Positions 19,889 through 28,802 of a stretch of DNA of 64,000 bases are shown here, one piece after another (position 1 is the stretch's first letter; every line of letters begins with the position of its first letter). A program made the position numbers and the translations under genes. A model generated the notes under the pieces. That model worked only from the letters and a program-made list of their open reading frames with translations, ran no database searches and had not been told where the DNA came from. The stretch comes from Phialophora verrucosa. Lineage: Eukaryota; Ascomycota; Eurotiomycetes; Chaetothyriales; Herpotrichiellaceae. The DNA lies in assembly GCA_002099365.1 (NCBI GenBank), contig MSED01000002.1, positions 3,451,923 through 3,515,922 on the forward strand, in the 5' to 3' direction.

Positions 19889-22820
19889 ATGGGTTCGGCC
19901 GGGGCAACGACATCAGCCGACGTAGACGCTCTATTGGAGAATCTCACACTGCGAGAAAAGATCTCATTACTTGCTGGCAGTGACTGGTGGCGCACGCCTG
20001 TCGTCGAGCGGCAGGGGGTATTTGTCCCGCATCTGAAGGTGGGTGTGGTGAACACAAGACTTCAATATTCTTCTCATCTTCGCGCGGAATTGAGTTTCCA
20101 TGCACTTACCTAAAATTGCGAAACAGACGACAGATGGACCCAATGGTGCCAGGGGAGAAAGCTATGTCAGCGGTATCAAAGCTGCATGTATGCCCTGCGG
20201 CACCTGCATCGGTGCCACTTTTGATGAAAGGGCCGCGTACAGAATGGGAGTCGAGATTGCCATTGAAGCACGCACCAAGGCCGCTCATGTCCTTCTCGCA
20301 CCGACGTTGAATGTGATCCGTTCCCCGCTCGGTAAGCAAGCAAAATCCCATTGTCACTGTCGTTTTACACTGCTGGGATTACCATACTGACATCCAATGA
20401 CTGGACTGGGCGGTTCAGGTGGACGAAACTACGAAACGTACTCAGAAGATCCGCTTCTGCTGGGAAGATTGGGAGCTGCCTTCGTAAACGGTACGGGGTT
20501 TTTTTCCTTCTTACCACAACGTGTTTGAAAATTTTGGCAACTAGGGAACTTGTTGTGCTAGAAGGCATGCAGGTTGTCAGTCCCAGGGCATCGCGGCCAC
20601 GCCGAAGCATTTTGTTGCCAATGAAGCCGAAGACCAGCGGAAAAAGCTGTCGGTAGAGGTGGACATGCAGACCCTTCGAGAGATATACCTTCGACCTTTT
20701 CAGCTTGCAATGGCGCTATCCAAACCTCTCTGTTTCATGACCTCGTATGTATATCAGCCACAGTTTTACTCATACTCAGACCAAGCACTCATGGTGCCAT
20801 CCTGGTTTTGTCGTCGCACCTGGTCGTCACTGACATTTGCTGAATCAGGTACAATCGCATCAATGGCACCTACGCTGCAGATAGTAGATGGCTTATAGAG
20901 GATGTGCTTCGACGTGAATGGGGGTTCCCAGGATTGGTGATGTCAGACTGGATGGGTACTTACTCGACAGTCAAGTGTATGAACGCTGGCATGGACTTGG
21001 AAATGCCCGGTCCGACCAAATGGCGCGGAGAGCTGCTGGAGGAGGCAGTATCCACAGGCGCAGTCTCAGAGGAGACTGTCACAAAGAGCGCCAGGCGTGT
21101 ATTGGAGCTTCTACAAAATCTGGGCCGCTTCGAGGATTCTTCAGAACCACCAGAGCTGGAAGTTGAGAATCCACGCAGGGACGAGATCATTGCGCAGACT
21201 GGGGCTGAGGGCATGGTGTTGTTGAGGAACGACGGAACGCTGCTTCCGATCTCCGGGGAGAGAAGCACCAGCGTGGCCATGATCGGCCATCATGCGAGCC
21301 TCGCTTCGTTGGGCGGTGGCGGCAGTGCCAGAGTTGATGCCATCCACTCGGTAACTCCGGTCGAGGGTCTTCGTCATCTCGGCTTTGACGTTCGAACATC
21401 GCCCGGAGTGCCGGTCTACGCTACCCTTCCACATCCGAACCACGACATTGTGTTCCCACCAAGAGAACGACACCATACAGACTGCCCCGTGAAAGTGGAA
21501 TGGTTCAACGGCAGCAAGATCGGCCACAACAGGGTGCTGGAAGAGTGGAAGCCCACGGCCGAATACATGGTCAAGGAGAAATGGCCGAGCTTTTTGGACC
21601 ATGACTACTGCACCCGAATGTCGTACGACGTTCGCCCGACGAGTGGGGGAGACCACGTCGTGTCCGTCATCACAACTGGCAGAGCCGTGCTTTCTATCAA
21701 TGGTGAGACCGTCTTCGAAAGGGCCCAACCAACGGACATGGCAATGGAGCAGTTCTACTTCTACAAATCTAAGCTAGAACAACGGCTCACATACCACATG
21801 GAGGCTCAACAGCAGTACACGCTCTCTCTGGAGACATGGGCCACCGATCCAGACATCCTCAATGGACCTCCTCTATTTGGCAAGTTCTATCAGGGCGCCA
21901 GCCTGAGGTTTCAGGAGCACATCGATGTTCGGCAGCGATTGCAAGACGCGGCGAACGTTGCGAGCAACGCCGACGTCGCCGTCGTCTGTGTCGGCACCAC
22001 CAACGAAATTGAGTCGGAAGGTTTCGATCGAACGAGCTTTGCACTCGCGGGCGAACAGTACGAGCTCATCCGCGCAGTGTCCCAAGTCAACACCAAGACG
22101 GTGGTAGTTAACTTCTCCGGCGCGCCCGTGTCTATGATCGAATTTGTCGACACAGTTCCGGCCATCGTGCACGCCTCGTTTCCGGGTCAAGAATGCGGCC
22201 ACTCTTTGGCACGTATCCTGACTGGCATCACGAATCCCAGTGGACGATTGCCATTCTCGTGGCCCAGGGCCATCCAAGACAATCCATCCTTTGGAAATTT
22301 CCCTGTCGGCGAGGATCTGAAGCTGCACTACCGGGAAGGGCTTGACGTGGGCTACAGATACTATCTTCGAGCCGACTCGCCCGAGCCTTTGTTCCCGTTT
22401 GGGTTTGGATTGTCGTATACCCATTTCGAGATTTCGAACCTCCGAGCAGGATCGGCCGGCGTGATACCTGCGGGGCCTCAAGGAGCAATTGATATCTTCT
22501 GCGATGTCCAAAACATTGGACAAGAGCGGACGGGCAAATGTGTAGTTCAGCTGTACGTCTCGCTCCCCGCGACGACGATTGGACGACAACGCCCGGTCAG
22601 GGAGCTTGCCGGATTTGACAAGATCGAGCTCCGCCCGCTTGAGAAGAATACAGTACGTCTGTCCTTGGATAAATACAGCACCAGCATCTACGACGAGAGC
22701 GCATCCTGCTGGAGAGGACTCCGCGGAGAGTTCAAGGTGTTTGCGGGATTTTCGTCCGTTGATGTTGCTCATGAAATTCTCGTCGTGCGTGATGATGAGT
22801 TTACTTGGACTGGCTTATAG
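19889..22820 (+). CDS. GH3 beta-glucosidase with PA14 domain
   Basis: join(19889..20038, 20127..20331, 20419..20490, 20573..20744, 20849..22820), 856 residues. It hydrolyses beta-glucosides from the non-reducing end. The order is an N-terminal TIM-like barrel (TTDGPNGARGE, KHFVANEAED, then GLVMSDWMGT with nucleophile Asp233), an alpha/beta sandwich interrupted by a PA14 domain around residues 400-560, and a C-terminal Fn3-like domain. The acid/base candidate is the Glu preceding GFDR in the NEIESEGFDR segment. The length fits the fungal PA14-containing GH3 group, which is usually intracellular, and no signal peptide is seen. Next to two rhamnosidase-type enzymes it would logically remove the glucose left after rhamnose release, for example from a rutinoside. 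That pathway order is inference. The 5' introns are small and all GT-AG. Confidence 0.91.
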
Positions 22821-23114
22821 TGAGGTAACGGGTTGACCTGGGGAGGAATCTGGAAGGGACGAAGGGGTCCTGACTATGGAGCATACGGGATGATGAAAGC
22901 CTCTGGTCTTTCATGCCCTATTCTCCATAGATTGAGCTGAACCCGGGAAGCGGTACTTGGAGCTGCTTGGTTGCCGTTTTCCACGTAGATATGTTGGCCG
23001 GAGTGGATACAGGGGTTAACCTAGTACTCGATCCAACGTTCGCCATCTAGCACCTGCGACATCGTATTTTCCAGGGTTCGTTGCTCGCCGGATGAAATAC
23101 CTTTGGGAGCGTTC
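22821..23114. other. Intergenic region downstream of GH3
   Basis: Nothing coding was recognised here. The interval separates the GH3 stop codon from a degraded transporter fragment. Confidence 0.4.
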
Positions 23115-23421
23115 AGATCTCCATCTTCAAACCCTGCCGGCTATTCTGCGGTGCATCTTCGTCTGGCGGGCCCCAGAGTCTGCCTGGCGGCTGTGCCTTC
23201 AAGAATAGCGACGACGAGGTATTTGAGGTCTTCGCCAAGTACTACCACGGCACCGGCAACCATGCGGACGAGCTCGTCAAGCCCGAAGACTTGTCAAAAG
23301 GTGGAAGCTGTTCTTGAAGTCAGCCGGCGACCGAAAACGCCTCTCCATCCTTGTCTCCATGGCCTTCTTCTGCCAGTGGTCCGACTACGGCGAAAAGTTC
23401 TCCGTTATGAGGCATTTTTAG
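23115..23421 (+). pseudogene. Remnant of an MFS sugar transporter (central loop region)
   Basis: Three short in-order pieces match the middle of a lactose-permease-like transporter. LQTLPAILRCIFVW plus APESAWRL (from 23125) corresponds to the ALPS...FVPESPRWL segment of the transporter at 14323. DDEVFEVFAKYYHGTGNHAD (from 23210) corresponds to the start of the central loop. FLKSAGDRKRLSILVSMAF with FCQWSDYG (from about 23311) corresponds to the entry into helix 7. The pieces change frame twice (1 to 2 to 1), there is a TAG at 23206-23208 in the first frame, and part of the loop is missing. The last piece ends at a TAG at 23419-23421. Nothing recognisable of the N- or C-terminal halves was found nearby. 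This is a truncated, frameshifted relic at the edge of the cluster. Confidence 0.72.
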
Positions 23422-23868
23422 ACCATTCTCGTTCATGCCATAATTGTATTGTACCCGTACAACAACGGCAGGAAATGCTTTTATGTAAAAACGGGGTACA
23501 TTCGGATTGCGCACTATTAATAGTTGGTTCAAGGAAAGGTCAAGGGTATAAGTTTTGATATTTATCTCTTACTTGCCTACTACTTCCCTTCAGATATCTT
23601 TAGAAGGCAAGTAGCATTCAAAAGTGGCGTAGGTTAATAAGTACTGTAAGTGTCCGCGTGAGCTTGGCGTCAATTTTGCCAAATCTGAAGATGCCAAGGA
23701 TTTCCGCATGTCGGAGAAGACACGTCGACTTCGAGGCCACTCGTTCTGGACTCATCAATTCAATGTCATTATACGCGCCAAAGAAGCTACAGCAACGCCA
23801 CGTTACTCCTACAGCAGATTGCGCAATATTTCAATCTGAACGAGTTTTTGTTAGCACCGAGAATAGCC
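23422..23868. other. Intergenic region upstream of sec72
   Basis: This AT-richer spacer holds no recognisable gene. It should include the sec72 promoter. Confidence 0.4.
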
Positions 23869-24531
23869 ATGGCCGCAACCGATGACGCCCTCGAGACGTA
23901 CACCCACCTGCCCCTGCACATCGACCCTCAGACGAAACAGATCTCCATTCTTTCCTCGAACAAGGAACTGCAACATGCTATTGCCAACATAAACAGCCTC
24001 CATAACTCATTCAAGTCTCTCGACACCCCGAATAACATCCCTCCACCTCCTCTTCCTGTCAATCCCAAACGATCGGGCCAAATCCAGAAACTGCGCGAAT
24101 CGGCTGTGGCGTCTGCCCGTAAAGGCCAGCACCAAGATGCGATCCGTCTGCTTGGCGTCGGCATAGACATGGCGGCTGGGCGGCCTGGCTGGGAGCCTAT
24201 GGGCCTGGCAAGAGAAGAGCTGGCTCATATGTACCTCTCAAGAGCCGGTGCACATGCTGATGTTCAGAACTGGCCCGAGGGTCTGAAGGATGCGGAGTGC
24301 AGTCTTGAGTGCAAGCGAGGACCAGGCCAAGGCCCAAATGGAGAAAAGGTGCCCGGTAATGCAAAAGCATACATTGTGGGAGGAAGATGTTTAATGGAAA
24401 TGGGTCGCTGGCAAGAAGCCGTGGAATGGCTAGAGAAGGCTATTGATATTGAAGGAAAAGAAGGCGAAGATGGTCGCGAGCTCATGCGGCGGTTGATGGA
24501 GGCAAAGAAACGCACGGAGTCCAGGGACTGA
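23869..24531 (+). CDS. sec72: Sec72-like translocation protein, TPR-containing
   Basis: A single exon of 220 residues starting at ATG 23869. Sec72 is a subunit of the Sec62/63 complex that supports post-translational import into the endoplasmic reticulum. Seen in the sequence: an N-terminal portion with the LPLHIDPQTK pattern, a Pro-rich linker (IPPPPLPVNPKRS), and then tetratricopeptide-like helices from about residue 75 (KLRESAVASARKGQHQDAIR, WEPMGLAREELAHMYLSRAG, NAKAYIVGGRCLMEMGRWQE). The order and length fit fungal Sec72 homologues. There is no signal peptide or membrane helix, as expected for a peripheral subunit. It is a housekeeping gene directly after the catabolic cluster and marks its right edge. 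Confidence 0.85.
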   Translation: MAATDDALETYTHLPLHIDPQTKQISILSSNKELQHAIANINSLHNSFKSLDTPNNIPPPPLPVNPKRSGQIQKLRESAVASARKGQHQDAIRLLGVGIDMAAGRPGWEPMGLAREELAHMYLSRAGAHADVQNWPEGLKDAECSLECKRGPGQGPNGEKVPGNAKAYIVGGRCLMEMGRWQEAVEWLEKAIDIEGKEGEDGRELMRRLMEAKKRTESRD

Positions 24532-26028
24532 GAGGATGAGACGACCAAATTGTGCACAAAAGCAGGCGGCTTGATCTATTGCAGGTTCTGTGAAACGAGG
24601 CAACGTCCTCCGCCTTAACATTAGGGTACTGTCGACTTCCGGGCCTGAATGGCTGACCATGCGAATGAACTTCAGGAGACGCCAATTTCCGGTGCTGCAA
24701 CAATACTGCTGACCAGGATCAGACTTTCACCCTTGGTACTGTACGCCCAAATAGGCTTGTCAATGACAACCCGTCCTTGCGCAGCTCAACTCCACTGGGC
24801 TCTCCCATCAGCCACACCAACTCGCTCCCCGCGTGGACAAACCCGTAGATCGAAGGCTATTCCCTGGTTCACCACGAAATCGCGTCCCTCTGGGGAGTCT
24901 TTCCACAACCAACCACCAGCTGGACGGTGTCCACCCACGAAGAAGCTATAAACCGTGGAGAACAAGTCCACGAGGACGATGACAACTCTTGAGCTTTGAG
25001 AGGCTAATTCTAAAACAATCAAAGCGAGATCTAGCCTTCGACACCAGACCGAATGGTGACGGTCAAAATGACCAGCGACTACGCCAAAGACGTTTCCCTC
25101 ACTCAACAACCAGAAGCACAACTTGGCAATAAGGTCGAGAGCATGGACTGACGCCACCACTAGCATATTCTTGGATCCAGGCAGGTTGAACACGCTCGGT
25201 GCAAAGGACCGTACACCAGTGTGGTCAACTATAGCTGGCGGCGAACATAGCGTTTCTATCTTGTTGGAAACGAAATGCTGGATGGAGCGGGACCACCCAT
25301 TCAAATGCTCTGGTACTTTCCACGCGTCATTTGGCTTGATGCAATGGCGATGCGAATACAATCTGGGAGCAGGAGTGATGAATATCACTTCTATTCCAGT
25401 CGTCGAAGTCGTCCGGCCCTTACCTGTAGGAAGCAGCTTTTCTCGTACTTGAGTGTCTATGCCCTAAACTACAAGCCTGCCGAGATCATTCTGGAGAATC
25501 TGATTCGGGCCCCTTGCGTGTTCAAGTAGAAAAGCTGCCAAAGGGGCGATCTTCTCCTTTATGTAGCCCCCTTAAGTTCGAACCTTTGAACTTTTTTCGT
25601 CATGATTGTGCCTGCCGGCATTTCCTGAATTCCCAACAAGCGGGCTGGTTTTGTTCGTCTTGTAGTTCGTCCTTGGGAGTTTGAAATGTCCAAAGTGACC
25701 AGAAGCAAGCTCGTCGCACTTCAGGCTGATAATCCAAAAATTATCTCGAATCGATCCTGTACTTTGTGTGGCAACCATACACATGCTCACTGAAATGAGC
25801 TCGTGAGTCTGGAAGCGCAGGGAGAAGCGGGAGGACATTGAGACTTATTTGCGAAAGCTTATGAGCGGCGAAGATTGCAGCGATCTCTGGCACCACGGCA
25901 ATTGTCTGCTTTTCCACAACGCATACATCAGTGATCCGCTACCGCAGACACCGCTCCTTGAGTAGACACCACTTTCGCCACGCCGCTGCCACACGAGCTC
26001 GATGTGATCCAGAATTATTAGATCGCAA
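24532..26028. other. Long intergenic stretch, no gene supported
   Basis: About 1.5 kb. The longest open stretch is a 200-codon frame on the minus strand (24786-25388) with no recognised domain, and the opposite strand also has several medium open frames. Either could belong to an unrecognised or decayed gene. The promoter of the coiled-coil gene at 26029 must lie at the right end. Confidence 0.4.
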
Positions 26029-27252
26029 ATGGCTACTCATGTTCAACGCGGGCCGGTTCCTGACGCGACGATATCTGATACACAGACCCTCAAGCAATCT
26101 GATAATGCCTTCGGGACTGATCGTCTAGAAGCCATCCGAACGAATGTTTCTGCAACACATCATAGTTACGACAAAGCTGTGCGAGATCTTGGCCACGAGC
26201 ATCACACGGCGGGTCTCCTGGACCAGTATCGCGAATTGCTTAGACACCAACAGCGACATGCAACCCTAGTGGCATTGAAGGATGAATTGGAGGCAATGAG
26301 ACTCTCCTCTGGTCGCACAGGCGTCGACATCGACACTACAACTGATGGGAACTTTGCAGAAACGCACGCACGACCACACCAACTGCGAAACCTCACCACC
26401 TCCATCAAGAGATTCGTGCATGCTCTTGAGCTGGATGTGATACAAGCACATGAAGAATTCAAACGGGAGAAAGCCCTGTTGGACCGTGCTAAGTTTTTGG
26501 CGCCAGATACCAACCCGTCCAATACAGAAATCCATCGACGTGCATTGTCAGCGGTGCGCAAGGAGCTGACTGATTGGCTTGAGCAGAGCTTGGAGACATG
26601 CCAGGAGAGTCACAGTACGCTAGAGGTAGATGGTGAGATCGAGGTTGAGGGCAATGATGCACGCTGGGAGGCGAAGATTGACAGTCAGTATGAGCGGTAT
26701 TTGGGAGCACGAAGACGCTTGATTAGTGCTGTCGCATGCCTGAGAGCTCCCCTTCCGCCGCAAGAGCGCAAAGCCACTGTTCGTGTCGCGGAGTCTGTCG
26801 GGAAATTCACCAGTCTGCCTCACAGTTTGGCCGAGACCGGTGTTGTCAATGTGATCGAGAGCCGGCTTTTACCATTCATGCAACAGCAGAATACGTCGCA
26901 AGCACACCTGACATCCCTACATGAGCAGCTGCAAAAGGAGACCACTACCACGATCAACATTCTGGATCGACTCAGCGATGAAAGTCAGCTCCTCCAGGCG
27001 TTCCCCGTTTTGGCAGATTCCGGGCGATTTGAACACGCTGCGGCGGCGTTTGGAAAGAAACAAGACGATTCTGAAAAGGAAGCGCAGGATGGGATATCAA
27101 AACGGTTGAAATCGTGGTTGTTCGCCGCGAAGGCTGCGGATGTGGCTTCAGCGGGCACTGTCGAGACCTATTTGCAGCAAGGAGATAACGCAATCCAAGC
27201 CGCCTCGAGGAGTCTGGATGCATTAAGGCTAGTAAAAGATACTAGCCTCTGA
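26029..27252 (+). CDS. Hypothetical coiled-coil protein
   Basis: A single exon of 407 residues from ATG 26029. I do not recognise the family. It is highly charged and mostly helical, with coiled-coil-like stretches over about residues 55-180 and 285-345 (for example EHHTAGLLDQYRELLRHQQR, TSLHEQLQKETTTTINILDR). There is no signal peptide and no transmembrane segment. It is convergent with the PEBP-like gene, with only about 40 bp between the stop codons. The intact frame and normal composition support a real gene. A structural or cytoskeleton-associated role is possible but not shown. Confidence 0.68.
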   Translation: MATHVQRGPVPDATISDTQTLKQSDNAFGTDRLEAIRTNVSATHHSYDKAVRDLGHEHHTAGLLDQYRELLRHQQRHATLVALKDELEAMRLSSGRTGVDIDTTTDGNFAETHARPHQLRNLTTSIKRFVHALELDVIQAHEEFKREKALLDRAKFLAPDTNPSNTEIHRRALSAVRKELTDWLEQSLETCQESHSTLEVDGEIEVEGNDARWEAKIDSQYERYLGARRRLISAVACLRAPLPPQERKATVRVAESVGKFTSLPHSLAETGVVNVIESRLLPFMQQQNTSQAHLTSLHEQLQKETTTTINILDRLSDESQLLQAFPVLADSGRFEHAAAAFGKKQDDSEKEAQDGISKRLKSWLFAAKAADVASAGTVETYLQQGDNAIQAASRSLDALRLVKDTSL

Positions 27253-27296
27253 CGAACGCTTCGTTAAGACAGCCCGGTACTGCGCCGGCCGACCAT

Positions 27297-28188
27297 TCAT
27301 TGCTTTTCATTCTGAGCGAAGAAGAAGTTCGCACCCACAACAGTCAAGCCATTCTCCTCCGCCCAGTCTCGCACACCATGGCGAGGCTTGCCGTATCCCC
27401 AATGTTTCCTATCTGCGGGAGGTTTGAGATCGGAAGCATCACCCTCCAGCAACACGAATACGTATCGGTGGGCGCCAGTCTTTGGTGGCGGGCCTGGCGG
27501 AAGATATTCCTCGATTTCGCCAGGTTTGGCTTTCAGAAGCTGACTCGGGTCGTGCGGCAATGGGATCGGAGTGGTGAGGTTGGTAAGGATCCAATGACAC
27601 ATTTCAGACCACTCTGGAATCATGTCAAAACATGAGTCGGTGCGACTCGCATCGGCCGACCAGTGAGCTGTCATTGACCAGATCACCGGTCCCATCGACA
27701 CGGCTTTCGGGGAATAGGGACGACTTACTAGGATCGTCGCGCGACTTTGCGTCTGGATCAGTCAGGATGAGAGTAAATGTTGGCTTCTTGCGTTCCAATG
27801 GAATGGCGCAAGGGTTCGACATCTTGGACCTCCGTCGAGTTGGGGCGTATGTGTGGTCTATCGAATGGAAAGTGAAGACTGGCCTGCTAGAGACGGCATC
27901 GACCGGGAGGTCATTCCCGAGAAGTACCGTCTCATGGGATTTTGGGTAGTTGATGTCGAGATAGTAGGATGGCTCAAAGTCGTCGAGAACGTCGCTGATG
28001 ATGTCGTGCTCCAGGAGGACATCTCTGATGGTTGACTGCACAGAGTATTGGGCATAGGGTATTGGTCTTGAGAGACCTTCGTCAGGCAGGAAAAGAGGCC
28101 TCTGCTCCTCCCCGACTGGAAGCGCTGCTGCCTCGTCGACCAACACGAGGTGCGCGAGGGCAATGCCAATGCTTGTCGTGAGCCGCAT
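27297..28188 (-). CDS. Secreted PEBP-like protein (phosphatidylethanolamine-binding family)
   Basis: Complement of join(27297..27613, 27729..28188), 258 residues with one 115-nt intron. The N-terminus is a probable signal peptide (hydrophobic SIGIALAHLVLV followed by a small-residue region near residue 22). The PEBP fold is indicated by the ligand-pocket motifs TLILTDPDAKSRDDP continuing across the splice into KWSEMCHWILTN, and by GAHRYVFVLLEG. Splicing joins DDP to KWSE exactly, which supports the intron. PEBP family members bind lipids or inhibit kinases and proteases; fungal secreted versions exist, with mostly unknown roles. The gene is divergent from vps1. Confidence 0.85.
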
Positions 28189-28802
28189 GTTGGATGTGCA
28201 AGCCTAGTGAAGATGTTCGGAGAATGGTCATTCAGCCAACCGAGAATCTTTGAGAGCTCTCTGAGCTATATCTCATCGTCGAGGCTGTGTCCATGTCGTA
28301 ATAGCTCGACCCCGCGTCTTGTGCACTTGAATCCTGCATAAAGAGGCTGCTTAATCGAGATAGTGGGCGACTGGGCAAGGCGGCTTGTCAGAACGACGTC
28401 AGGGCAGTGGTTCTGTTGACCAATGATTAAATTTCCCTGTCAGCCAGAGCTCGTTTCTCGCGCTCCCAGCAAGATCTGAGCAGTTGCTTGTGTCATTTTA
28501 TTCCATTTTGAGATTCGTGAACCTGCGCTTCTGCAACCCGCGTTCTGCCCCAAGTATCGCTTGCACTCTTAGGACATCACCCATTCTTCGCAGTAAACAT
28601 GTGCCTGCTCGTGGCGACCTAAGCTCCAATTCCACAGCAGGCTTGTTTTTATCACTGCTCGACACATCTATTCTTCGCGCATTCTGCAGCGAGGACCATT
28701 TCTCCCATTCTCCTTCGGAGCGACCACCTATTCCCAAGCTGCCAACTTTTCACCTCTTGAAACGGTACTCCTTCTCGCTGGTTGCGACTATTCTTGTCAA
28801 CA
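28189..28802. promoter_or_regulatory. Divergent promoter between PEBP-like gene and vps1
   Basis: This 614-bp spacer has pyrimidine-rich tracts before the vps1 ATG (for example near 28680-28780), as is common in housekeeping fungal promoters. No gene was seen. Confidence 0.45.

Noticed and set aside
23103..23558. 151-codon plus-strand frame downstream of GH3
   Set aside because: Its translation is low-quality and unrelated to anything. The other frames of the same DNA carry in-order transporter fragments, so the region is a pseudogene.
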